A stretch of 18,315 bases of DNA from assembly GCA_905236085.1 (NCBI GenBank), contig CAJOOD010000130.1, forward strand, positions 1 through 18,315, written 5' to 3'. The stretch's first letter is position 1. Every line of letters starts with the position of its first letter. Of the stretch, positions 1 through 6,757 are shown piece after piece. The translations under genes were made by a program, and so were the position numbers. This DNA comes from an uncultured Bacilli bacterium (GTDB lineage: Bacteria; Bacillota_I; Bacilli_A; RFN20; CAG-826). Below the pieces are notes generated by a model. It did not search any database. It worked only from the letters and a program-made list of their open reading frames with translations, and had not been told where the DNA came from.

Positions 1-161
1 ATTAACCTGCTGCATTACATGCAGTTATAAATATATAGATTTTGCCTCTTATTGTCAAATAGTTTTTATAATTGCGTAATTATTTATAATAATTATTTAA
101 CATTTGCGGCTTTTTTAGTAAGATATACTTAATTATTATCGCACTTAAGGAGGAATTAGCC
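1..161 (+). promoter_or_regulatory. AT-rich upstream region and ribosome-binding site of ezrA
   Basis: Non-coding stretch before ezrA. Seen directly: a small perfect hairpin at 10-24 (CTGCAT, loop TAC, ATGCAG) without a following T-run; an AT-only dyad at 77-95 (TAATTATT, 3-nt gap, AATAATTA); several -10-like hexamers (TATAAT at 67-72 and 85-90, TATACT at 124-129, TATTAT at 134-139) but no convincing -35 at 16-18 nt from any of them. A strong Shine-Dalgarno AAGGAGG lies at 147-153, 8 nt before the ezrA ATG. The promoter is probably here, but I cannot choose which hexamer is used. The first bases may belong to the end of an upstream transcript. Confidence 0.4.
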
Positions 162-1859
162 ATGCCTGTTGTTGGAATTATATTACTCGCTGTTGGATTA
201 GTTGCATTAGCTATAGTGGGCTTTATTTTATATAAATTTGTTTTTTCACGTCGTTATTATGAAAAACAGGTTAAATATTTGCAAAATAAATATTCATATT
301 TAAATGCCTTAATGATTGGCCAAGATTCCCAATATATCAAGAGATTAGAAATGATTTCTCGTACTAATCTTTTATATGGTGAAATGTATGACACCTATAT
401 GAAGAAATATCGTCATATCATCGATGTCGAAGATTCTTATGCCGCAGCATCTTTAAAACAATTAAAGAACTTAATTGAAGCGAAGCAATTCCGCGATATC
501 AAAGCGCAGATAAATGAAGGTAGAAAAGCCGTAGAATCTTATGAAATCTCTGCAAATTCATTAGATGCGGAATTAAGAAATATTATCAAACCAGAAGAAG
601 AAGCCAGAAGTTCTGCCTTGGTTTTGAAAACTAAATTAAGAAGTGTAAAACAAACATATAATGTTAATTCCACCGATTTAACCCTAGTTAGCGAATCATT
701 TGATAAAGTATTCGATAAATTAGACGGCAAATTCGCGGAATTTGAAAATCTTGTTGAAGGTGCCTCATACGATGAAGCTAATGCTATATTACCAGTGGTG
801 GATAAGATTTTAACTCAACTCGAATCCACCTTAGAAGTGATGCCATCATTATGTATTTTATTAACCAATGTTATTCCTGAAAAGATTAGAGATTTGCATC
901 GCGAAACCGATGATATGAATTTTAATCAATATCCTATATATCATCTTTTAGTTTCTCAACATTTCGATGAATGGGACAATAAGATTCAAGAACTAAAATT
1001 AAGATTGATTAATTTACAAATTAAAGGGGTAAAAGAAGAAGCGGATAAAGTCCAAGAAGATATCGCTACAATACATCAACAATATCAGGATGAAATTGAA
1101 GCCAAAACATTCTTTGAAGAAAATATTTCTATCACTTATCAAAATGTTTCTAAATTAGAAAATAATTTCTTAAAGATTTGTTCTTTAATTCCTGAAACTA
1201 AAACCATTTATAAATTTGAAGAAATTGATGATACGAAAGTATCTGAACTCAAATCTGATGTCGCCTATCTAGGTACATTAAAAAGAACTTTAGATACCTT
1301 TGTTCATTCTTCCACTAAACAGCCATATACAATTTTAAAAGAGAAATTAAGCAATCTCATCAATGAATATCAAGAAGTTAATCAAAGAGTGGAAAACTTT
1401 AAAATCTATCTTGAATCATTAAAGAATAATTCAGAAGAAGCCTACAATTTAGTATTCTCATATTATTATCGATTAAAACAATGTGAACAAAAGATTAGCT
1501 CTGTTGGCGTTGAAGAATATGACAATAAATATAAAGAACAAATTGAAGAATGCTATAGCATGCTCGATAAAATTGATAAATTAGTCAAAGAAAAACCTAT
1601 CAATGTCAACTTATTAAATGAGCAAGTTGAAGAATTTAAAAACACTGCGAATAAAATATTCGAAAACGTTGATAACGACGCAAATATTGTCCGTTTAGCA
1701 GAATCCGCCATCTTATTAGCGAATCGCGATCGCAATCATCAAGCTGATGTTCATCAACAATTAAAACAATGTGAAGAACAATTCTATCGCGCAGAATTTG
1801 AACAAACCTATCGTGATGTCATTCAATTATTGAAAAGGAAACATGTAGAAGATAATTAA
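162..1859 (+). CDS. ezrA: Septation ring formation regulator EzrA
   Basis: EzrA is a membrane-anchored, spectrin-like coiled-coil protein that restrains FtsZ polymerisation away from midcell and takes part in divisome assembly in low-GC Gram-positives. Seen here: 565 aa, close to the family length of about 560; one N-terminal transmembrane helix (residues about 3-28), short Arg-rich stretch after it, then almost entirely Glu/Lys/Leu/Gln-rich helical sequence. The C-terminal block at about 521-565 (NRDRN, then FYRAEFEQTYRDVI) aligns by eye with the conserved end of Bacillus EzrA (the QNR-patch region), which makes the identification firm despite low similarity in the middle. Start chosen by the AAGGAGG 8 nt upstream. 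It is followed 3 nt later by the cysteine desulfurase gene, matching the ezrA-nifZ-thiI neighbourhood of B. subtilis. The topology (N-terminus out, long domain in the cytoplasm) is inferred from the family. Confidence 0.9.
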   Translation: MPVVGIILLAVGLVALAIVGFILYKFVFSRRYYEKQVKYLQNKYSYLNALMIGQDSQYIKRLEMISRTNLLYGEMYDTYMKKYRHIIDVEDSYAAASLKQLKNLIEAKQFRDIKAQINEGRKAVESYEISANSLDAELRNIIKPEEEARSSALVLKTKLRSVKQTYNVNSTDLTLVSESFDKVFDKLDGKFAEFENLVEGASYDEANAILPVVDKILTQLESTLEVMPSLCILLTNVIPEKIRDLHRETDDMNFNQYPIYHLLVSQHFDEWDNKIQELKLRLINLQIKGVKEEADKVQEDIATIHQQYQDEIEAKTFFEENISITYQNVSKLENNFLKICSLIPETKTIYKFEEIDDTKVSELKSDVAYLGTLKRTLDTFVHSSTKQPYTILKEKLSNLINEYQEVNQRVENFKIYLESLKNNSEEAYNLVFSYYYRLKQCEQKISSVGVEEYDNKYKEQIEECYSMLDKIDKLVKEKPINVNLLNEQVEEFKNTANKIFENVDNDANIVRLAESAILLANRDRNHQADVHQQLKQCEEQFYRAEFEQTYRDVIQLLKRKHVEDN

Positions 1860-1862
1860 TAT

Positions 1863-2990
1863 ATGATTTATTTTGATAATGCTTCCACGAATAAGGTTGA
1901 AGAAAAAGTATTAGAAATATATAACAAATATACTCTTCAATATTACGCTAATCCATCATCTCCACATACCTACGCTAAAGAATGTGAAAGAATTTATCTT
2001 TTAGCCAAAGAACAAATATTAAAATCACTTAATCTTCATGATTATGATATCGTATTTACTTCAGGCGCCACTGAGGCTAATAATTTAGCCTTATTAGGCT
2101 ATGCAAGAAGAAATAAAGCTAACGGCAACCATATCATTACCACAAAAATAGAGCACGCTTCTATATTAAATACTTGTGAAGAATTAGAAAAAGAAGGCTT
2201 TGTAATTACTTATTTAAATGTAGATAAAAATGGCAAAGTTGATCTAAATGAATTAAAAGAATCTATCAATGATAAAACCATTTTAGTTTCTATCATGTCA
2301 GTCAATAATGAAATTGGTTCTACCAATGATATTAAAAAGATTAAAAATATCCTTAAATCTTATCCTAAGATAGTCTTTCATAGCGATGCCGCTCAATCAT
2401 TAGGAAAGATTAATATTGATTATAATAATATCGATATGTTTACCATATCTGCACATAAAATAGGCGGTTTAAAATCTATTGGAGCTTTGGTTTTTAAGAA
2501 AAATATTAAACTTTTGCCGGTTATTTTTGGTGGAAATCAGCAAGAAGGGCTAAGAAGTGGGACCATGGATTTATCTTTAGCAGTCTCTTTTGCAGTGGCG
2601 GTTAAATTAGCAATAAATGATTTAAATACTCATTATAAACAAGTTGATAAATTAAATAAGATGTTAAGAAATTATCTAAATAATCATAAAGATGAATACG
2701 AAATTAATTCCCCTGATGATGCTTTAGCTTATATATTAAATTTCTCATTAAAGAATAAAAAAGCTTCCGTTGTCGTGGAAGCCTTAGCTAGAGAAGATAT
2801 TATGGTCAGTAGCGTTTCCGCCTGCTCTAGTAAAAAAGAACCGTTTTCATATGTCATCAAAGCCTTAAATAAAGATGACTCATTAGCAAAAAACACAATC
2901 AGAATATCTTTCTCTTATCTTAATAACGAAGATGAAATTAATGAATTTATAAATAAATTAGAAACAATAGTTGGAGGAGTTAAAGGATGA
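1863..2990 (+). CDS. nifZ: Cysteine desulfurase, NifZ/IscS-like, partner of ThiI
   Basis: PLP enzyme that takes sulfur from L-cysteine, giving alanine and an enzyme persulfide. Fold-type I aminotransferase class V signatures are all present in 375 aa: FTSGATEANN (65-74), the PLP-stacking His98 in IEHAS, HSDAAQ (173-178) with PLP-binding Asp175 and Gln178, the Schiff-base Lys199 in SAHK, and the catalytic Cys321 in SVSACSSK. The gene sits 3 nt after ezrA with no clear ribosome-binding site of its own, so it is probably translated by coupling, and its TGA stop overlaps the ATG of thiI (ATGA). That overlap, and the same gene order in B. subtilis where NifZ is the dedicated sulfur donor for ThiI, argue for a role in tRNA 4-thiouridine rather than general Fe-S assembly. 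A general IscS role cannot be excluded from one window. Confidence 0.93.
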   Translation: MIYFDNASTNKVEEKVLEIYNKYTLQYYANPSSPHTYAKECERIYLLAKEQILKSLNLHDYDIVFTSGATEANNLALLGYARRNKANGNHIITTKIEHASILNTCEELEKEGFVITYLNVDKNGKVDLNELKESINDKTILVSIMSVNNEIGSTNDIKKIKNILKSYPKIVFHSDAAQSLGKINIDYNNIDMFTISAHKIGGLKSIGALVFKKNIKLLPVIFGGNQQEGLRSGTMDLSLAVSFAVAVKLAINDLNTHYKQVDKLNKMLRNYLNNHKDEYEINSPDDALAYILNFSLKNKKASVVVEALAREDIMVSSVSACSSKKEPFSYVIKALNKDDSLAKNTIRISFSYLNNEDEINEFINKLETIVGGVKG

Positions 2991-4162
2991 AATATAATTA
3001 TTTAATGATTAGATTTGGTGAATTATCCACCAAAGGTAAAAATAAGAAGAATTTTATATCACAATTATATAAAAATATTAAGCATGCTTTAAAAGAATTC
3101 TCTACTTTGGAATTTGAAGAAAGATATGACCACATTTATATCAAATTAAACGATAACCATTATGAAAAAGTAGTGGAAATATTACAAGATATTTCTGGAA
3201 TTAAAGCCATATCTTTAGTTTATAGATTAGAAAGTGACATAGAAAAAATTAAGGAAGCATCATTAGAATTAGTTAAGCAAGAAGAGGGTAAAACCTTTAA
3301 AGTTAATTGTAAACGAGCGGATAAATCTTTCCCAATTATATCTGATGATATAGTAAGAATGGTTGCTCCAGTGATATTAAAAAACACTTCCTTAAAAGTT
3401 GATGTTCATCATCCTGACATCAATTTATCTATTGAGGTTAGAAACGAAGGAACATATATTTTCTGTCATACTTTTGAAGGAGCCGGAGGTTATCCTTTGG
3501 GAGTGGGTGGCAAGGCTATGATGATGTTATCTGGAGGAATAGATTCTCCAGTAGCATGCTACTTATTAATGAAAAGAGGAGTCATGATAGAATGTATCCA
3601 TTTTGCTTCTCCTCCATATACTCAAATGGGAGTTATTTATAAATTAGAAGATTTATTAAAAATATTAAATAAATATCAAGCCAGAATAGTGTTGCATATT
3701 ATCCCATTTACTAGATTGCAAGAAGAAATATATAAACACGCTCCTGAATCTTATGCGATAACTATAATGCGTCGAATGATGTATCGTTTAGCGGATAGAT
3801 TAGCCAAGCAAAGAAATTGTTTAGCTATCGCTAATGGAGAATCAGTTGGTCAAGTGGCCTCACAGACTCTCGCGTCGATGAAGACAATTAATGAAGTGAC
3901 AAATATGCCAGTTATTAGACCATTAGCCACCTATGATAAATTAGAAATAATTAAAATATCAGAAAGAATCAAAACCTATGAAATATCCATTAGACCATAT
4001 GAAGATTGCTGTACGATATTTGACCCCAAGAATCCTAAAACTCATCCTAAGTTAGATGATGTGGAAAGATATGAAAATAGATTCGATTATGAATCTATGA
4101 TTAAAGAAGCCTTATCTAATGAAGAAGTAAAAGCAATCAATAACGAAGATATAGAATTTTAA
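2987..4162 (+). CDS. thiI: tRNA 4-thiouridine sulfurtransferase ThiI
   Basis: ThiI adenylates U8 of tRNA and replaces the oxygen by sulfur, giving s4U, a near-UV sensor; in some bacteria it also feeds thiamine thiazole synthesis. Domains seen in 391 aa: N-terminal ferredoxin-like part (about 1-60), THUMP domain (about 60-165), then the PP-loop ATPase with SGGIDS at 182-187, the GESVGQVASQTLASM block at 284-298 and YEDCCTIFDPKNPKTHP at 338-354 holding the conserved catalytic Cys region (Cys341/342). There is no C-terminal rhodanese domain, as in Bacillus ThiI and unlike E. coli, so persulfide must come directly from the desulfurase encoded immediately upstream. A GGAGG about 10 nt before the ATG supports the start, which overlaps the upstream stop by 4 nt. 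Last gene of the ezrA operon, followed at once by a terminator. Confidence 0.96.
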   Translation: MKYNYLMIRFGELSTKGKNKKNFISQLYKNIKHALKEFSTLEFEERYDHIYIKLNDNHYEKVVEILQDISGIKAISLVYRLESDIEKIKEASLELVKQEEGKTFKVNCKRADKSFPIISDDIVRMVAPVILKNTSLKVDVHHPDINLSIEVRNEGTYIFCHTFEGAGGYPLGVGGKAMMMLSGGIDSPVACYLLMKRGVMIECIHFASPPYTQMGVIYKLEDLLKILNKYQARIVLHIIPFTRLQEEIYKHAPESYAITIMRRMMYRLADRLAKQRNCLAIANGESVGQVASQTLASMKTINEVTNMPVIRPLATYDKLEIIKISERIKTYEISIRPYEDCCTIFDPKNPKTHPKLDDVERYENRFDYESMIKEALSNEEVKAINNEDIEF

Positions 4163-4189
4163 AAAATACTGCGATTTTGCAGTATTTTT
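4162..4189. terminator. Bidirectional intrinsic terminator after thiI
   Basis: Perfect 11-bp stem (4162-4172 with 4179-4189), six-base loop GATTTT, ending in TTTTT on the plus strand. The outer A/T pairs give a U-run in both directions, so it can end the ezrA-nifZ-thiI transcript and back up the rplT terminator on the other strand. The stem begins on the last base of the thiI stop codon. Confidence 0.85.
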
Positions 4190-4194
4190 CCATA

Positions 4195-4224
4195 ATAAAA
4201 CCGCCTTTTTTGAGGCGGCTTTAT
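4195..4224 (-). terminator. Intrinsic terminator of the infC-rpmI-rplT operon
   Basis: Read on the minus strand this is an 11-bp stem with a GC-rich core (GCCGCC with GGCGGU) closed by an eight-base loop and followed by TTTTAT. One pair is a G-U wobble on the minus strand but an A-C mismatch on the plus strand, which shows that the minus transcript is the one under selection. It lies 14 nt beyond the rplT stop codon. Confidence 0.88.
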
Positions 4225-4238
4225 ATCCTAAAGATTAA

Positions 4239-4595
4239 CTATTTAAGATTCTTTTTCGCAGTAGCGACTAAATCAGAGAATGCTTTTGGATCGTTGATTG
4301 CTAATTCAGAAAGCATTTTACGATTAACTTGAACTCCTGCTAATTTGAGTCCGTGCATGAATTTGGAATAAGAGATATCATTCATTCTGCAAGCAGCGTT
4401 GATACGTCTGATCCATAATTTTCTCATGTCAGATTTCAAATCTTTACGGTTGATATAACTGTAACGATAAGATCTAAGGACTTGTTCTTTTGCGGTTTTA
4501 AATAAAGCGTGTTTAGAACCCCAGTAACCTTTCGCGGCTTTTAAGATTTTTTTACGTCTAGCGTGTGTGACTGCTCCACCTTTTACTCTTGCCAT
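4239..4595 (-). CDS. rplT: 50S ribosomal protein L20
   Basis: Primary 23S rRNA-binding protein needed early in 50S assembly, and the usual translational or transcriptional repressor of its own operon. The 118 aa match the full family length. Typical features are visible: very basic N-terminal extension (ARVKGGAVTHARRKKILKAA), the GYWGSKHALFKTAKEQV block, and WIRRINAACRMNDISYSKFM with the globular C-terminal domain that in other bacteria is sufficient for operon control. Strong AAGGAGG ribosome-binding site 10 nt before the ATG. Third gene of the infC operon, 15 nt after rpmI, followed by a strong terminator. Free L20 presumably acts back on the structured leader at 5403-5520. Confidence 0.98.
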   Translation of the reverse strand: MARVKGGAVTHARRKKILKAAKGYWGSKHALFKTAKEQVLRSYRYSYINRKDLKSDMRKLWIRRINAACRMNDISYSKFMHGLKLAGVQVNRKMLSELAINDPKAFSDLVATAKKNLK

Positions 4596-4610
4596 AGTAG
4601 ATTACCCTCC

Positions 4611-4805
4611 TTATTTCTGAATGAGAAATTTGACTCTCTTGTAGTCGGTCTTATCCATGACTGACGCTTTTCTCAAATGTCTCTTTTGTTTGTGAGTTTT
4701 TCTAGGTGCTAAGTGGGAAGTATACGCGGAATGTCTCACTAATTTTCCGGTACCAGTAACTTTAACTCTTTTAGTAAGAGCTTTTTTGCTTTTCATTTTA
4801 CCCAT
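4611..4805 (-). CDS. rpmI: 50S ribosomal protein L35
   Basis: Small, very basic large-subunit protein; 64 aa is the normal length. The conserved L35 pattern is clear: MGKMKSKKALTKRVKVTGTG, then the HSAYTSHL block and KTHKQKRHLRK. The second residue is Gly instead of the usual Pro. Ribosome-binding site AGAGGAG 10 nt upstream, within the 19-nt gap after infC. It is the middle gene of the conserved infC-rpmI-rplT operon, where its translation is often coupled to rplT. Confidence 0.98.
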   Translation of the reverse strand: MGKMKSKKALTKRVKVTGTGKLVRHSAYTSHLAPRKTHKQKRHLRKASVMDKTDYKRVKFLIQK

Positions 4806-4824
4806 AATGATTTTTCTCCTCTCT

Positions 4825-5379
4825 TTACTGTTTCTTTGGGGCTAATATTGCAATTAGCCATTTGCCATCTAAAGATGGCTGCTTTTCTATTACGGAGTAT
4901 TCACTGACAAGTTCAATGAATTTTTGGATAGTTTCTTGACCAACTTCTTGGTGGGCCATTTGTCTACCACGGAAGCGCACTCCAACTTTGACCTTATTAC
5001 CATCTTGGAAGAATTTAATCGCGTTTCTCGCCTTGGTCTCCATATCATGCAAACCAATTTGAGGAGTCAATTGAATTTCTTTGACTTCCACAGTTTTTTG
5101 ATTCTTTTTCGCTAATTTGGCCTTCTTTTGTTGTTCATAACGATACTTGTTATAATTTACTAATTTGCAAACTGGTGGGGTAGCGTTAGGGGCAACACAG
5201 AGTAAATCTAAATCCATTTCATTGGCTTTAAATTGTGCATCTCTAGAAGACATGGTGCCTAATTGTTCACCATCAGGTCCAATTAATCTGACTTGTGGGA
5301 ATCTGACTAAACCATTTACTAAATCTTGGTTCTTGTCTTGCTTTTTACCTTGTTGGTTTTGGTTATTGTTGGCGGCTAT
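4825..5379 (-). CDS. infC: Translation initiation factor IF-3, probable AUA start
   Basis: IF3 binds the 30S subunit, prevents premature 50S joining and rejects non-canonical start codons and non-initiator tRNA. Both domains are present: the N-domain (VRLIGPDGEQLG, then LDLLCVAPNATPPVCKLVNY, KYRYEQQKKAKLAKKNQK linker) and the C-domain (KEIQLTPQIGLHDMETKARN, VKVGVRFRGRQMAH, LAPKK). The start is unusual. The only conventional candidate in this frame is a TTG at 5388, but the Shine-Dalgarno AAGGAG ends directly against it, leaving no spacer. An in-frame ATA at 5377-5379 lies 9 nt after GGAG, the spacing used by neighbouring genes. Bacterial infC genes commonly start at AUU, AUC or AUA, which allows IF3 to repress itself, so I place the start at ATA, giving 184 aa. 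The first 20 or so residues (AANNNQNQQGKKQDKNQ) are an Asn/Gln/Lys-rich extension compared with Bacillus IF3. Confidence 0.93.
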   Translation of the reverse strand: MAANNNQNQQGKKQDKNQDLVNGLVRFPQVRLIGPDGEQLGTMSSRDAQFKANEMDLDLLCVAPNATPPVCKLVNYNKYRYEQQKKAKLAKKNQKTVEVKEIQLTPQIGLHDMETKARNAIKFFQDGNKVKVGVRFRGRQMAHQEVGQETIQKFIELVSEYSVIEKQPSLDGKWLIAILAPKKQ

Positions 5380-5402
5380 ATATATCAACTCCTTTTTAAA
5401 TA

Positions 5403-5520
5403 AAAACAGGCGCGTAATGCACCCGTTAAAATCATACTCTTAGCACGTAGTATGCAGCGTATGCCAATCGACAATTGTCGATCTGGCGAGAAGCGGGTGC
5501 CTCTTCTTTCTGCCTATTTT
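5403..5520 (-). ncRNA. Structured infC leader, probable L20 autoregulatory leader
   Basis: The mRNA leader between the infC promoter and its ribosome-binding site folds well by eye on the minus strand. An outer helix pairs 5512-5520 with 5403-5411 (9 bp, one G-U). After an internal loop, a long-range helix pairs GCACCCG (5494-5500) with CGGGTGC (5419-5425). These enclose an 11-bp hairpin at 5463-5487 (loop AAUU, one G-U) and a 6-bp hairpin at 5433-5454 (CAUACU with AGUAUG). The 3' strand of the outer helix runs straight into GTTTTTATTT, so the folded state would act as a terminator before infC. Position, size and architecture fit the L20 leader known upstream of infC-rpmI-rplT in Bacillota, where L20 binds an RNA mimic of its 23S site. 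Folding is by inspection only; the covariance-model match was not run. Confidence 0.75.
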
Positions 5521-5528
5521 GCGTTATA

Positions 5529-5557
5529 AATATATCACTGACACTTAAAGCAGTCAA
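5529..5557 (-). promoter_or_regulatory. Sigma-A-type promoter of the infC operon
   Basis: On the minus strand: -35 TTGACT (5552-5557), exactly 17-nt spacer, -10 TATATT (5529-5534). The expected start near 5521-5522 is right at the base of the leader outer helix. The -35 box begins only 9 nt after the pfkA stop codon, and I see no terminator between pfkA and this promoter, so pfkA read-through could also enter the leader. Confidence 0.85.
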
Positions 5558-5565
5558 TATATTTT

Positions 5566-6525
5566 TTATGCGAGCATGTCAATTAATCTTAATAAGCCCT
5601 TCTTAACATCTCTTTCCATATTAAGAGCCTGCTTAATTGGATAATCTACAACCATGTTTTTCTTCATACCGACAACACGGCCAGTGATGTCATTAACTAA
5701 TAAATCGATCGCAGCAGCGCCTAATCTAGAAGCTAAAATTCTATCTTGAGCGGTAGGTGTACCACCTCTTTGTAATCTACCAAGAACTTCCGCGCGGGTT
5801 TCAAATCCGGTTTCTTGTTCAATGCGCTTAGCAAAATCAAAGACATCTAAAAGATGTTCACTAACGATAACGATGGCATGAGATTTATCTTTATCATGCA
5901 TGGCTTTTAATTTGGTGAAGATTAAATTCTCGTCGATTTGATGGTCGGCGGTGATGGTCAATTCAGCAGCTTCTGCGATGCCGGAAAAGATTGCCAAGTC
6001 TCCGCAGTATCTTCCCATAACTTCGATGACACTACATCTTTGGTGAGAGGAGGATGTATCTTTAATTTTATCAACACAGTCACAAATAGTATTTAATGCG
6101 GTGTCAAATCCGATAGTGAAATCAGTGGAAGCGATATCGTTATCGATAGTTCCAGGTAAACCGATTACTGGGAATCCTAATTTATCTAAGGCCAATAAAC
6201 CTTTATATGTACCATCTCCTCCGATACCCACAAGAGCATCAATACCATGCTTTTTCATGGTTTCGATAGCTTTCTTTTGATATTCGACTTCCTTAAATTC
6301 AGGTAATCTTGCGGATTTGATAACTGTTCCGCCTCTATTGATGATATCTTGAGTAAATTTTTTATCCACTAATTGAACATCATCATCTATTAAACCTTTA
6401 TATCCGTTATAAACAACATAAGGCTCTATTCCATGTGCTAATGCACTTCTTATTACTGCTCTTACAGCAGCATTCATTCCAGGAGCGTCACCCCCAGAAG
6501 TTAAAACCGCAATTTTCTTAATCAT
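5566..6525 (-). CDS. pfkA: ATP-dependent 6-phosphofructokinase
   Basis: Phosphorylates fructose 6-phosphate to the 1,6-bisphosphate, the committing step of glycolysis. The 319 aa match the short bacterial PfkA. Motifs: ATP loop TSGGDAPGMN (9-18), SARLPEF (71-77), GGDGTYKG (102-109, of the ATP rather than the pyrophosphate type), catalytic Asp128 in GTIDND, and the substrate residues Arg163, MGR (170-172), Glu223, Arg244 and Arg253. One difference stands out: the His of the usual LGHxQRGG motif, which contacts the sugar phosphate, is Arg250 here (LGRLQRGG). The gene has its own extended -10 promoter and a GAGGG ribosome-binding site 7 nt before the ATG. In B. subtilis pfkA also lies near dnaE and polA, but in an operon with pyk, which is absent here. 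Divergent from dnaB. Confidence 0.96.
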   Translation of the reverse strand: MIKKIAVLTSGGDAPGMNAAVRAVIRSALAHGIEPYVVYNGYKGLIDDDVQLVDKKFTQDIINRGGTVIKSARLPEFKEVEYQKKAIETMKKHGIDALVGIGGDGTYKGLLALDKLGFPVIGLPGTIDNDIASTDFTIGFDTALNTICDCVDKIKDTSSSHQRCSVIEVMGRYCGDLAIFSGIAEAAELTITADHQIDENLIFTKLKAMHDKDKSHAIVIVSEHLLDVFDFAKRIEQETGFETRAEVLGRLQRGGTPTAQDRILASRLGAAAIDLLVNDITGRVVGMKKNMVVDYPIKQALNMERDVKKGLLRLIDMLA

Positions 6526-6549
6526 AATTTTTCCCTCGATTTATAACTC

Positions 6550-6558
6550 ATTCTAACA
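6550..6558 (-). promoter_or_regulatory. Extended -10 promoter of pfkA
   Basis: The minus strand reads TGTTAGAAT, an extended -10 (TGn plus TAGAAT). No good -35 hexamer lies at 16-18 nt, which is tolerated at extended -10 promoters. Expected start near 6543 leaves a leader of about 18 nt holding the GAGGG ribosome-binding site. Confidence 0.55.
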
Positions 6559-6562
6559 CAAC

Positions 6563-6585
6563 AAGTAATAATATTGATATTACTT
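6563..6585. repeat. Inverted repeat upstream of pfkA, possible operator
   Basis: Perfect 8-bp arms AAGTAATA (6563-6570) and TATTACTT (6578-6585) with a 7-nt centre. It covers about -20 to -42 of the proposed pfkA promoter, where a repressor or activator could act. I cannot name a regulator, and such AT-rich dyads occur by chance. Confidence 0.35.
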
Positions 6586-6594
6586 TTCAAAGAT

Positions 6595-6685
6595 TTTTCC
6601 ACAACTTTTTATGTGGGAAATTATTTTAAAAAAGGGAAAATGTTACTTTGCTACTAATTTAATAAGATGTGGATAATTTTCCACT
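6595..6685. promoter_or_regulatory. DnaA-box-like cluster upstream of dnaB
   Basis: A perfect DnaA box (TTATCCACA) is present on the minus strand at 6668-6676 (TGTGGATAA). Around it: TTTTCCACA at 6595-6603 (one mismatch), TGTGGGAAA at 6612-6620 (two mismatches, minus), and TTTTCCACT at 6677-6685 (two mismatches). The last forms a dyad with the perfect box (GTGGA, 6 nt, TCCAC at 6669-6684). The cluster sits about 50-140 bp before the dnaB promoter. DnaA is known to act as a transcription factor through such boxes in B. subtilis; control of dnaB-dnaI here is inference. No dnaA gene or DNA-unwinding-type repeat is present, so I do not call this the chromosome origin. Confidence 0.5.
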
Positions 6686-6728
6686 AAAAATAAAAGATAA
6701 AAAATACCTATTTCAAGACTTTTAACTT

Positions 6729-6737
6729 TGTTATAAT
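6729..6737 (+). promoter_or_regulatory. Extended -10 promoter of dnaB-dnaI
   Basis: TGTTATAAT: consensus -10 TATAAT (6732-6737) with the TGn extension. No clear -35 hexamer (TTTCAA at 6711-6716 is 15 nt away). Expected start about 6744 gives a leader of only about 14 nt, just enough for the GAGG at 6747-6750, 7 nt before the ATG. Confidence 0.7.
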
Positions 6738-6757
6738 TGTCGCACTGAGGTTGAAAA

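Noticed and set aside
10..24. Perfect hairpin CTGCAT/ATGCAG at the window start as a terminator
   Set aside because: Only 6 bp with a three-base loop and no T-run follows in either direction; it could be the end of an upstream transcript but cannot be supported.
5380..5388. TTG at 5386-5388 as the infC start
   Set aside because: The Shine-Dalgarno touches it directly, leaving no spacer; the ATA nine bases downstream fits better and rare starts are usual for infC.
5165..5443. Plus-strand open frame of 92 codons across the infC 5' end and leader
   Set aside because: It is antisense to infC and its leader, has no family resemblance, and overlaps conserved coding and RNA structure.
6526..6757. 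Chromosome origin (oriC) in the pfkA-dnaB intergenic region
   Set aside because: Only one perfect DnaA box, no dnaA or dnaN nearby, and no clear unwinding-type repeat array.
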